Shown: piece after piece, positions 31,086 to 41,660 of the stretch
Layout of the letters: each line of letters begins with the position of its first letter
Numbering within the stretch: the stretch's first letter is position 1
NCBI GenBank assembly: GCA_029851415.1
Contig: CM056742.1
Span: 12,813,736 to 12,877,735 of the forward strand
Source: Eretmocerus hayati
Lineage: Eukaryota > Arthropoda > Insecta > Hymenoptera > Aphelinidae
Reading direction: 5' to 3'
Length of the DNA stretch: 64,000 nt
Notes under the pieces: generated by a model
What the model saw: the letters and a program-made list of their open reading frames with translations, nothing else
Databases searched by the model: none
What the model was told of the DNA's origin: nothing
Program-made: the position numbers and the translations under genes

Positions 31086-33538
31086 TGGAGTGGTTTGGAG
31101 CTTGTTCGTTGGCTTGCAAGGTCATAATCCGTTCCGTGTAAGTTTTCGCGATAATGCAAATATAGCGAATATCAAAAAAGTTCCGGGGCAAAGTTAGAGT
31201 GTGCCCATTCCTGAAATCCTAAGATTAACCTATGCATGGGGACAAGACGAATATTCCTGTCCATATTTAATTGTTCAATTCTTTGTCGATCGAAAATTCA
31301 AAGTCCCTGCATCGTGGCAAATTCATACTGAATGTATTAATACTCACTGTACACTCGATATCTGGTCACGAGTACCCAATTGCATCCATTACCTCGCTCA
31401 AGCAGGGAAAGCATTCGGTCTCGACAAAAAAACACTCAAGATTGTTACTCAATCCCACGTGGTCTTCGATGCGTGCGTCCATCTCACGATTCATCTCATC
31501 TCATACTATTCGGCGAGGCGTCCGATACGAACAGCTATTCCAATAGTTCCGGTAATCGTCTATAGCCTCCACCATCGTCCCAGTCTACTGAATAAATTGA
31601 ATATCACAGATCTAAAATGTACGCGAAGCTCCACGAAATGACCAGTCCACAAAAAAGCGGGTTCGTGCTACCTCCTCCTCCTCCTCCTCCTCCTCTTCCT
31701 CGCTCCTTCTACTATAACTACGTACTTCTCCAATCTTTCTCTCCTTCTAATAGTCGGGAACAAGCCGCCGAAAGTCTTGTAGGGAAGCCGCCGAAAGTCT
31801 CCGGCAGCCGAGCATGGGTAGCATTTTGGATGTGACCGGGCAAAAGTTGTGTATTCCCATGTATTTTGACCCACTGAATCCGATTTTCGATGGCGGAAAC
31901 GTCCAAGAATTGTGATTAACAAACTATTGTTAACAATCGTTGAATGCATTTTTTCGCTCCGAAACAATTTTTTCTATACTGTTTGGTACATTTCACACAG
32001 AAAGGATCTCAACAAAATTTTCTTGAAAATGCACTGTTTTCCCGTGAAAAATTCGCAAAGTTTCAAAAAACACGATTTTTACAATTCTGCAACAATTGTT
32101 TCTCGGCCGTGAAGAGGAATTTTTTGATCCATTATGGCCCAAATCACTCTTTGAAGCCACTTCTATTGATGGAAACCCCAGAAAAGTCAGTAGTATGCTA
32201 CCACCATGAGTGTGAAAACGGCGTGAGCGACCTCCTATTTTTGATGCATTCACTCGCTATAGATATATTTACCCACGCCTGAATTCGCGACTTGATCCCC
32301 TTTCATGCACTGCGTGCGCTAGCACCGAACGCAGACAAACAATGTCTCGTATCTTGACGTACGTAACGATGGAAAGTTCTCGGAAAACTTTCGAAAAATT
32401 CAAAGTAAAAAATTGTGTAAACTTTGCAGGAAGTAAATCAATAGGTTTTTGACCCCTCTTTCGAATGCCGTAAGTTCAATTGCGATTGGTGAGGGTAGTC
32501 AAAAGCTATATGCAAATTGCTGGGGCAATGTTTCAAATCTTGGATTTATTGCAAAACCACTTATATAGACCTGGGTGATGCAAAGAAATTTTTTCGGCCC
32601 TATAGTGAACCATCTTTTTTCAACACTATGAAACGGGAAAAAATGGTCGGAGAAAACCTCGCTGAATTGACGTGGAATTACTCTTGCATGATGCAACACT
32701 GTATATGGCTATTATTATGGATACAGTATAAGTATGCCTGATATTCGCTCACTACTTTTGTTTTGCTCATAATTTTGGCTCATTTCAATATTTTTCAACG
32801 TATCTCAGCTCATTTCAAAGCTTATTTTCATGACCTTTAGAATGAGCTTAAATACGTTTGATTCCAAGAATTTGGGACCAAGCTATCTCGATTTCTGCAA
32901 AAGAATTTTTCCCCTCGCGAACAAAAGAGTGTGCGCCCGAATTGCCCCTAGTGAAAAAGGCCGATTCTGTAAGGTTATACGGGTGTTTCGTAAAATCAGG
33001 ATATTTTGCCTCCCGGATCTCCAAATAAGACATACTTTAGCTCATTTTGCCCCTTTTTCACCCTCTTTCGAATTTCTAGGGTTAAGATGATGGATTTTGA
33101 TCGAGTGCCAAACAATTTCGAAAAAAGACTACGAGAGAAAATCAGGCACATTGCACTTTTTTTAGTAATAAGTATTGGCCATGAATCGAATTTTACAATT
33201 CTGCGAAGAGCATATCGAAGTTGGGACAAAGATGAAGAAAATGAACCAATGTACGTCGAAATTAAACCCATGAAATTTATTTGACGTAGCTTTTAGTGAC
33301 TAATAAATAAAAGCGAATAAAAAGAAGTCAAAAGCACCATGTTTTAACGTAACAAAGGACATGCGCGGCAAGGTCCGTGGCTGCGTACGTTCGAGAACTT
33401 GAGTGGGGTCAAGTTAGGGTATGGGACAAATTAAGCCTAGTTACCCTTACAATTTGTATTGAAGAAACGTCTAAAAATACTCAACAAGCGCATAAAAAAC
33501 GAGGTGAAATAAACATTTGGTCAGTACATAAAGTGTTT
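31086..33538. other. Intergenic with (CCT)n microsatellite
   Basis: A CCT run at about 31671-31697 is the only clear feature. The longest frame (31201-31641, plus) begins with GTG and shows no domain. Short segments such as TATTTTGACCC at 31862 recur at 28614, suggesting dispersed repeat remnants. Confidence 0.5.
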
Positions 33539-33542
33539 CAGT
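33539..33542. repeat. Target-site duplication CAGT, left copy
   Basis: Matches CAGT at 48847-48850 on the other side of the Gypsy element. Confidence 0.8.
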
Positions 33543-33859
33543 TGTGACGACATAGGTGATTGCTCTCATTAAGCAATCACCCTGTCGTCGGTTCTGCAAA
33601 ACCGATCGCCGATGCACACCTGAAGGAATGCATCGCGCGATCACGTTTTGCCGAACTTTGCACTTTGTGCCTGTACACGACGCGCATCGAGCCGAGGATA
33701 TATAATCCTCGACTCGCGCGCGCCGCGTCAGACCGCTCATCCATTCTTTACATCACTTACACAGCATATCTGTAATTCACCTCATTTTAATATATATATC
33801 TATATATATATATATATATATATCTGAGTCTTTCTTAGTCGCCGACACCCCACGTAACA
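33543..33859 (+). repeat. 5' LTR of Gypsy element
   Basis: Direct repeat of 48532-48846. Its first 40 bp form a strong hairpin (GGTGATTGCT / AGCAATCACC). TATATAA at 33699-33705 lies inside the palindrome GAGGATATATAATCCTC. A TCAGACC initiator-like site lies about 28 bp downstream. A (TA)n tract at 33790-33824 precedes the CA end. Confidence 0.92.
33699..33705 (+). promoter_or_regulatory. LTR TATA box
   Basis: TATATAA, 28-30 bp upstream of the initiator-like GTCAGACC. It is conserved in the 3' LTR at about 48688. Confidence 0.6.
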
Positions 33860-33860
33860 G

Positions 33861-33878
33861 TGGTGCTAGGTGTGTACG
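33861..33878 (+). promoter_or_regulatory. Putative primer-binding site of Gypsy element
   Basis: TGGTGCTAGGTGTG one base inside the 5' LTR. TGG next to the LTR is the expected start of a tRNA-primed site. The tRNA is not identified. Confidence 0.5.
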
Positions 33879-34139
33879 ACTTAGAAACAATTTTTTTCTC
33901 GCGAAAACATCCGTGAGTAGACTCGGGCGAGTGAATTATACGATACAAGAGCTGCAATTCAACATCGCTACGGACGTCGTGGGATACAAGTAAAGAGTGG
34001 ACCAACCAGCCACCTATCAACATCAGGTGAAGACTAGCAGCCGCACAACATCCAGGCAGCGCATCCCACCCGCCAACATCAGGGCGACGCACCGTAGCAT
34101 CCAACGAGTATCTACGCAGAACGAAAATCCCAGGAGGGA

Positions 34140-34189
34140 ATGTACGCAGTGATCATCGCTATCACCATCGCCCTCCGAGCTGCGTCGCA
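34140..34189 (+). CDS. Leader exon encoding the Env signal peptide
   Basis: ATG at 34140 opens a hydrophobic stretch of 16 codons (Ile/Ala/Leu-rich) followed by the splice donor CA|GTAAGT at 34190. The donor leaves two bases, and the acceptor before env (43767) supplies one, so the env frame continues in phase. Env itself has no ATG near its start and lacks a signal peptide, which this exon provides. In unspliced RNA the same ATG gives a 17-codon upstream ORF ending at the TAA inside the donor, upstream of the gag ATG. The splice is inferred from sequence only. Confidence 0.7.
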
Positions 34190-34255
34190 GTAAGTCTAAT
34201 CTAATAGGTCTCACTATCGAATTTCTCTCTTCCAAGTCCCCAAGTCTCTTGAAAA

Positions 34256-36109
34256 ATGTTTGGAAAAGTAAAAGCATTCGTTAAAGCAAAATCTGCAACG
34301 GACTTACGCAGAAGAAATAGTAGAGATTCAACGAGAGACGTGAGGACGGAAGAGAACCCCGAAGACTTATTGCCTGTGAACAATGAACTGAGTGACATAG
34401 AGTCCGAAAACCTTCGAACAGAATTTGACGATACAGAAATACAAGAATTAATATCACACGAACAAACACACGACACTAACACACCCAGGGAAGAACAAGC
34501 ACGTCCGCGGTCAAATCAGTCGGGACACAGTTTTAGTGAGGCGTTGAAAGCAGTGCTCCAATACGTTCGAGATACCAATGAAAATTTCCAGTCCCAGATA
34601 GATGGAATGTTCCAAATGCTCCAAGACGGTAGCAGAACAAATAGCCCCATACCGCCACGGAACATTATCCCGGAACGCGAGCAGACCTCATTAAGACACA
34701 CACAAAATCGAACGGAATCGTGTAGACCGAGCAACGGAAATAATGCGCGGAATAATACACCCGATTTATCACAATACAGACCGGGACACATACCATCACA
34801 CTATCCAACAGATTTGGGCTACAATCAAAATCAAAATGATACTTCATTTAATAGCAACCGAAAGCCAATTTTTCACTCATCCCCAATGAGACCACAAAAC
34901 ACAAGCGACCGAGACCAGCACTACGATCAGATGAACACGCGGAACATAAACCACTCACACCAGAGACAATACAGACACACAGACCCACCGGATACGACTT
35001 GGGTCGCACACCAACCGATAGTAAATTCAGAATATAGACGACTGACGAAAGATGAAAAGAAAGACTTGATTAGAATACCGGAATTCGATGGATCACCGTT
35101 AACGTTAACAAGTTATATGAGTAGAGTCAGACGGTTGGTACCAAAAAACCTGTGTGAGGATGACCAAAGATATATACTAGACCGAATTCAAGACAGACTG
35201 AAAGGAAACGCCAGGACGGACTTTTACAATAAATTTGAGGATTTTAGATCAGTGGAAGAATATTTGAACGCAATTTTTGAAAGGTATAGGGTCGTAGAAT
35301 CTCCAGACAATATTATTTTCGAAATAAGAACCTTGAGCGTGAAAACCAACGAAGAGCCGGAAGATTTGCAAAGAAGAATACAAACGTTAGCCGATCGATA
35401 TGAAATTATGATGAAACTCGCGTTAGACGATGATGAGAGCGTAAGAGAGGTTAGAAGGAAAGACGTGGAAAAAGCGGCTAAGGACAGATTTTTGTATCTA
35501 CTGGACGATAGAATCAGAACGGAAGTAATGATACAGAAACCGAGAACATTGAGAGAAGCCGGAATATACGCGATTGAAGCGAGGAATAAATATAAACAAA
35601 ACGAAATGTACGCGAGAACGTCAAATCAAGCAAGCATACTTAGGACGGAAACAGAACCACAGACAGAAACACACACGAATCAACGAACGAATACACAGAC
35701 ACATACACACACAAATGCACAGAGAAATCCACGACACAACAGTCATAATTATGATCGAAGGTTCAATCAGAATCGACAGAACGCGAACAGATTACTATGT
35801 CGAGTGTGCAATGAAAGTGGTCATTTTGCGAGATATTGCCCAAAGAGGGTAGAGTGTGCATACTGCAAGAAGGGATTTCACCCAGTATGGCTATGCTCAC
35901 TTTTGATGGAGGATTTTGCTACAGAGAAAATATCACGCGAAGAGTTCTTAAAGTTCAGAGGCAATAGGGCGAAGGGAGGAAATGAGAGATCGGATAGCAG
36001 CGACAGCAGAAATACCGGAGCGAGAGGTGATAGGTCGAAAAATTCCCAAGATGCGGGGCAACCGCAGGGAAACCAGGGTCAAAATGAACAGGGTCGTTTA
36101 AACCAATAG
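34256..36109 (+). CDS. gag: Gag polyprotein of Gypsy element (617 aa)
   Basis: ATG-initiated frame ending in TAG. The N-terminal third is charged and polar. The capsid-like core lies around residues 265-450 (IPEFDGSPLTLTSYM, ILDRIQDRLKGNARTDF). A Gln/Thr/His-rich stretch follows. One CCHC zinc knuckle of form C-x2-C-x4-H-x4-C (CRVCNESGHFARYC) lies near residue 515, followed by a second Cys-rich piece (CAYCKKGFHPVWLC). It builds the particle and binds genomic RNA. The stop lies just after a slippery heptamer, so a fraction of ribosomes should enter pol. Confidence 0.9.
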   Translation: MFGKVKAFVKAKSATDLRRRNSRDSTRDVRTEENPEDLLPVNNELSDIESENLRTEFDDTEIQELISHEQTHDTNTPREEQARPRSNQSGHSFSEALKAVLQYVRDTNENFQSQIDGMFQMLQDGSRTNSPIPPRNIIPEREQTSLRHTQNRTESCRPSNGNNARNNTPDLSQYRPGHIPSHYPTDLGYNQNQNDTSFNSNRKPIFHSSPMRPQNTSDRDQHYDQMNTRNINHSHQRQYRHTDPPDTTWVAHQPIVNSEYRRLTKDEKKDLIRIPEFDGSPLTLTSYMSRVRRLVPKNLCEDDQRYILDRIQDRLKGNARTDFYNKFEDFRSVEEYLNAIFERYRVVESPDNIIFEIRTLSVKTNEEPEDLQRRIQTLADRYEIMMKLALDDDESVREVRRKDVEKAAKDRFLYLLDDRIRTEVMIQKPRTLREAGIYAIEARNKYKQNEMYARTSNQASILRTETEPQTETHTNQRTNTQTHTHTNAQRNPRHNSHNYDRRFNQNRQNANRLLCRVCNESGHFARYCPKRVECAYCKKGFHPVWLCSLLMEDFATEKISREEFLKFRGNRAKGGNERSDSSDSRNTGARGDRSKNSQDAGQPQGNQGQNEQGRLNQ

Positions 36110-36141
36110 ACTGCTCGCCGGCAACCTCAGGCGACGAGCAG
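36097..36141 (+). promoter_or_regulatory. -1 programmed frameshift site (gag to pol)
   Basis: The heptamer TTTAAAC lies in the gag frame as T TTA AAC, followed by CAA TAG. A 7-nt spacer leads to a stem CTGCTCG (36111-36117) paired with CGAGCAG (36135-36141), with extra CC/GG pairing inside. The pol frame is exactly -1 and open across this point. This is the canonical X XXY YYZ plus hairpin arrangement. Confidence 0.85.
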
Positions 36142-39100
36142 CTCAAAGAAATCGAGAGTAGAAAGAAAAATGAGAAGAGAATCGTTTCAATAAGGTGTTT
36201 GAAAACGGGAAGATGCCCACCAGTAGTAACAATTTTTAGCGATGAAATAAAGTGTACACGCGCAAGATTTTATGTGGATTCAGGAGCCGATATATGTATA
36301 ATCAAAGAGAGCAAAGTTCACCCTCGAATTCAAATAGACAGAGAAGAAACGGTTTCAATTACGGGCGTGACAAATGGAAAAGTCGAGTCTTTGGGGAAAA
36401 TAATGATGAAGATAAATGGTTGGGACGCAGAGGTCCATATAGTGCCGAATGAATTTCCTGTAAAAACTGATGGCCTTATAGGTTGGGACTTTCTTACGAA
36501 GCACGGAGCAATAGTAGACGCGAGAGAAAAATGTCTACGAATAAATAAATATGAAATTCCCTTTGATTCTGAAGAAAAAATCCATTTGCCAGCAGGAACC
36601 ACGAGTATTATTCGAGTAAAAGTGAACAATAGTGAGAAGGTCGGATGGGTGCCATTGAAAAAATTAGCACCAGGAGTTCTTTTTGGAAATTTTGTAGCAG
36701 AAAATCACGATGGTTATACATATGCGGAAATTTTGAATTTAAGTAGCAATGCAATAGAAATTCCAGAGCCGTGTGTTGAAATACTACCTTGTGAAACGAT
36801 TCTCCCTCATGAAAAATTAGCTGGTGAGGTCAGCAAGGAGCGAGAAAAGAACTGCGTAGTCCGCAAAATGGAAATGCGCAGGAAACTAAATGCTGAGTCG
36901 GAGCAGCAACCGAAAATTGTGCATACGCGGCAGGAAACCGAAGAACGCGTTGAGAAATTGATGAAACTTGTAGACGTCGAAGGTTGCACAGATGAGGAAA
37001 TCGCGCACGTACGACGTTTGCTGAGTATCAACCCCTGGAGATTTGCTCTGGATGGAGAACCTTTAACGACAACTAATATTCTCAAACACAAAATCAAATT
37101 AAAAACAGACAAGCCTATCAAATGCAAGAGATACCGGGTACCGCCTAAATTACAGAAGATCATGCAGGAAGAGATAGATAAATTACTAGATTTAGGCATA
37201 ATAGAGCACTCCAGGACTCCATACTCGGCAAACTGTTGGGTTGTGCCTAAACCTCCCGACAAGAACGGCAACAAACGGTGGCGATTCGTGACAGACTTTC
37301 GAAAATTGAATGAACAGACAGTAGGGACTTCACAACCTATCCCGTCGACGCCGGACATCCTAGAAAAACTCGCGAGCGCGAAATACATCACGGTATGCGA
37401 TTTGAAATCGGGATTTTTCCAAGTAGCCATGGATGAGGAAAGCGCTGATTATACAGGGTTCGCTGGGCCTACCGGAAACTACCGTTACCTAAAAATGGGG
37501 ATGGGTCTCGCCGGAAGTCCAGATACCTTCATGGAAATGATGTACCGGGCGTTCGCCGGATTAACGCCGGATCAGGTCCTTATTTACTTAGACGATATGA
37601 TGATTTTTGCGAATTCACTCGAAGAACATGAAAGTAAATTCCGGAGATTCATAGAGAGGATCGAAGAGGCAAATTTATTAATTGAACCGAAGAAATGTCA
37701 ATTTTTGAAAAGAGAGGCGCGAGTACTCGGACATATAGTGGGCGGCGGAAGCCTAAAACCGAATCCGGATAAGATAGAAGCATGCCGGAAATACCCAGTA
37801 CCAACTACAGTGCGGAAAGTCAAAGAATTCCTAGGATTCGTAGGATACTACCGCCGGTTCATTCATAAATTCGCGGAAATGGCTCACCCACTCACGCAAC
37901 TCACGCGAAACGGTACCGAATGGAGATGGGGTCCGGAACAACAGACGGCATTCGAGAAACTCCGAGATGCATTGTGTAGCGAGCCAATCTTAGCAGCACC
38001 TGACGAATCTAAGCCGTATTGGGTACACAGTGACGCATCGGACCATTCGGTGGGGGCAATTTTGGCCCAAGGTGAACCTGGGAAGGATAGGCCCATTTGC
38101 TACACTTCAAAGCCAATGAAGGGCGCGCAACTAAGGTACAGCACGTATGATAAAGAAATGCTCGCGATTTGCCATGCGATTGACAAGTTTCGACCGTACT
38201 TATGGGGAAAACGCTTCACAGTTGTAACAGACCACGAAAACCTTCGTTTTTTCCACACGGCAAAAAGGGATGACTCACGGTTCAACAGGCTTAAGGCAGC
38301 CCTACAAGGGTACGACTTCCGGATCATATTTCGCAGAGGGAAGGACAACGTAGCAGACGCGCTTTCACGCAACCCGATACTACGCGAAGGCGAGGTAGAT
38401 TTATCACAGAAATCGCGCGACGAATTGTACCAAATCGCGGACCAACAAGAGAAAGAGGACCCAAGCTGTAGAGAAGACAACCCACCAGGCCGTATCTTTA
38501 TGCTGCAATCGCTATTTGAAGAAGACGAAGTCGACGCGTCGGATTCAGACCAGCCGAGCGGATATGAAGAGAGCGAGAGTGAGGACGTCGGATCGGATGA
38601 TGAATTGTTTAGGGTATTTCCGATGCGAGCAGTTCGGAAAGAACGAATCGATGGGAAAAGGAAATCGAAGGTAACGCGATCTAGTTCGGAAGAATCAGAA
38701 GGTCAACAAACAAGAAAGAAAAACTGCGCCGAGAGTTCAGAGGGCTCAGACGATGAGTGGACCGAGAGCAGGAAAGGACGTGTAAAAGTCAAACGATCGC
38801 GAAGAATAAGAGGTAAGGGACCGCAGCGCAGACACAGTGACCCGGAAATCGAAACATCAGAAATTCTGAGTCAAGCAAAATTCAAAGATAAACTCGCGTA
38901 CATGACGAAAGAAACTAATTGGCAAAAGAATATAGTTAGTTCCAGCACTCCAGAGAAAAATAAGCCATGCCGCATGCAAGCAGAAAAATTTCCGCTGCGT
39001 CAGCACACGCTCAATCCGGTGCAGCAGTCGTTCCAACCACCGACTCCAGGCGGCTCAAATGACGCATCTCTGGGGAACGAGACACCGTCTGATCATCAAG

Positions 39101-40966
39101 AGCATCTGGCAGCAGCAACGGAGCAGAGGGATGAAGCAGCACGAGCAACTTCACCAGCTTTACAAATTGCACCTGTGGATAAGTCGTTTACAATTACTAA
39201 TAAATCACAAAATTCATCTTCAAGAGTAAACATTGACATAAATTCAATCATGGATCAAACTGATTTCGGTAGAATGAGTCACGAGAGAGAAGAAGTACCG
39301 AATCAGCCCGATATCAGGGAAATGTCCGGAAAAGTTCGAATCCCAGGTATATTTCAAAATGACAAGAATTTATATTGGAGGCAAACGACGCGCGACGGGA
39401 AAGACACGACGCTACTAGACATTCACGACGCGAGTACAGAGTCATCCGATGAATCCGTTTCGAATAACATACTGAACGATCGGGTAGGTAGTCAGGAATA
39501 CCTGTACGACGAGTCACCATCAGGGCAAACAAACCCTGTCGAAATTCAACCGACTCCCGAAACCGAACCCGAATTGGCGAACAGAACAGATCCGCGAACA
39601 ACAACACAAAACGAACATAGTTACGCGAGAGAAACGGATGAGCAAATGGAAATTGAGCAAATCAACGATTTTCCGATGAATTACACGATACAATCGGGAT
39701 GCGCGGAACCCGACGCCGTACTAGACCACTTCACGGGTATCCCCAACCTTCCGCAGGGAAACTGTCTGTTTTGGACGTTTATTCACCTGGAAAACTTAGA
39801 CACCACGGCCCTAGTTCTCAGAGATATCCTAAGAGAGTCGGATATGATAGAATTTTGCGCGGTGCCGGAGGACGCGAAAAGAATCTTAGAGTCTCGGAAT
39901 GAATACGGCGAGGATAATTGTATCCGGGTCTTTGCCGAACATTATAATGTAAAAGTATGCGTACACAACTTTAAAGCCGATGGTAGAGTAGAGTTTTATC
40001 ACTTCAGAGGAAACGAACCCGGGAGATTTATACATCTACACTTAGACGAAGCTAAACGACATTATACACCACTCGTCCAACGCAGAAGCAACGGGAACGC
40101 GTTGGAAAACTCGGAAAATCCTAATTTAGACAATTTTGAACCGGAAGATACGGACGCGCACCAGAGCGAGAGAAGTCTTGATTCCCCGAACACGAGTGCA
40201 TCAGCGCTGAGTAGACTGAACACAGACGTAAATAGGTCAGCGGGCCTAGCTGAGTCATCAGAAGACGATGAGCACGATCCACAGGTAAGGCCTCGCGCTC
40301 ACACTCACGAGCTGGAAGAGTGCTTGGTCAGCAACGCACGGCCACCGCGAGAAAAGCCACCATGGGCCACAGCGGAAGGGGAGGAGCCCGCGCCGTTCGT
40401 ACGAATAGAAAAGGTACGGTACCATCCGTTCAAGTACAGAGAGAACATCTTGTATATTACAAGTTTAGAGCCAGTCCTGGAAACAGAGGTAATTCAATCG
40501 TTAGTCGAGAGAAAATTTATCGATCCAAGCAAGTTCACGGAAATAATTTCAATTGGCCACATCACATCATCAAAACGTAAAGACGAACACATTCTCGGCC
40601 TATGCATGAGAGACCACGCGGATGGGGATATCAGGAAAACCGATATGGAAAAGGCTGTAAAAGAATTACGGATATTTGTGTCGGAACACCGGATAAGATC
40701 ATTGGGAATAATAAGGGATCTCATGATAATGTCGAGTCGCGAATGGGAGAAATTTATTGGAGTTTTTGAAAATTGCTTTGCGGGTTTTCCCATTACAGTA
40801 GTACTGTTTCAAGACAATATCTCTGTTCCACCGGTGGAAGACAGATTCAGACTGATAAGGGAATACCACACGTCAGCACTAGGCGCGCACAACGGCATCA
40901 ATAAAACTTGCAAGAAAATTCAGAGTCAATATTACTGGCAACACATGAGAACCGAAATTCATAAAT
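36100..40966 (+). CDS. pol: Pol polyprotein part 1: protease, RT, RNase H, OTU-like region, start of integrase
   Basis: Numbered from 36199 it is 1589 residues. Retropepsin: YVDSGADICII (25-35) and LIGWDFL (93-99). Reverse transcriptase: about 310-560 with TDFRKLN, FFQVAM and the active site YLDDMMIF (463-470). RNase H: about 605-725 with SDAS, STYDKEML, VTDHENL and DNVADALSR. Then comes a Ser/Glu-rich low-complexity region (775-1160), an OTU-like module (1165-1293) and a possible macro-like module (1400-1540). The integrase zinc-binding HH pair (YHTSALGAH) follows, and the frame breaks at the Penelope-like insertion. It has no ATG and is entered by -1 frameshifting. The extra 800 residues are the odd feature. 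Confidence 0.9.
39691..40077 (+). other. OTU-like cysteine protease module within pol
   Basis: Residues about 1165-1293 of pol. LPQGNCLFWTFI matches the OTU catalytic Cys box (G-N-C-L-[FY]), with Cys1189 as nucleophile. About 100 residues on, KRHYTPLV matches the C-terminal catalytic His box (H-Y-x-P/x-[LV]), with His1288. Between them are IRVFAEHYNVKVCVHN and FIHLHLD, resembling the OTU core strands (IxxLAxxYxxxIxVY). OTU enzymes remove ubiquitin-like modifiers. Whether this one is active or self-cleaves the polyprotein is unknown. The usual Asp before GNC is replaced by Gln. Confidence 0.7.
40396..40818 (+). other. Possible degenerate macro-like module within pol
   Basis: Residues about 1400-1540. 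The C-terminal half (ILGLCMRDHADGD, DMEKAVKELRIFVSEHRIRS, REWEKFIGVFENCF, ITVVLF) follows the strand/helix pattern of ADP-ribose-binding macrodomains of the TARG1 type (YLVTK..., ...LE.L..H....SL..., ...W..V......F....I.V.VY). The glycine-rich ligand loops are not evident, so it may be only a fold relic or an independent domain. This is a weak, pattern-based call. Confidence 0.35.
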
Positions 40967-41060
40967 AGGATGATATTTGGTCACTCATATTTATATGTTG
41001 TTGTGGAGAATTGTTTTTCGATCGATTTCTATGAGTCAATTATTCTGATTAGAATCTGTG

Positions 41061-41100
41061 GCACAACGTTTCGGTGGTTTTTTCCACCCTTATCAAGTGC
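41061..41100 (-). ncRNA. Conserved PLE terminal hairpin, hammerhead-like
   Basis: Minus strand: CACTTGATAAG, stem GGTGG, loop A6, stem CCACC, then GAAACGTTGTG. The CTGATGA-stem II-GAAA arrangement of hammerhead ribozymes known in PLE termini is recognisable. However, two core bases differ (TTGATAA instead of CTGATGA), so catalysis is doubtful. Confidence 0.4.
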
Positions 41101-41660
41101 CTAAAAATTTATTGTCCTAAATTTTTTACATGTCTTATGTTACATTTTTTTCGTCAAATCATCATCATAACATACCTATGTGTGTATATATGTATGTAAA
41201 TTCATCACAGTTGCGATTCGTCAGTCTCCAATCTCTTCATTTTTGTAAATTTGAACATTGAGGTGTAAAACTGTAATTATGATTATAAATAGTGTTACTG
41301 TGCATCTATTCTATTGAAGGTTATGTTTCACTTTTCATTCATCTGTTACCTTTCATTCTCACTTTTGTTCTTATCGTATAGAGTAATATCACAGATATAT
41401 CTTGTAAGTTTGTTGTTAAAGGGTACATTCTTGAACTTCCATATCAAACTTTTTTCTTATCTCATTTTCGGACAATAGTATTTACTTAGCTGATGTTTTT
41501 GCCAGTAAATGCTATGTTCATCAAATCAGACTAGTCACGCTAAGTGTCTTCTGCTCATTACATGGACATGCATGAATCTTTAGATGGTGTGAGAGTTACC
41601 GCGGGAAAGTTCAAATGGTATTGAGCATAATAAAAGAAAATAGAAAATAGTTAATTAGGA

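Noticed and set aside
31201..31641. 146-codon plus-strand frame
   Set aside because: Starts with GTG, low-complexity composition shift and no recognisable domain; likely chance.
33301..33450. Possible solo LTR related to the giant LTR (shared GGACATGC and CCGTGGCTGC)
   Set aside because: Only two short matches; too little to support homology.
36807..40793. Minus-strand frames inside Gypsy pol
   Set aside because: Antisense shadows of a well-supported polyprotein.
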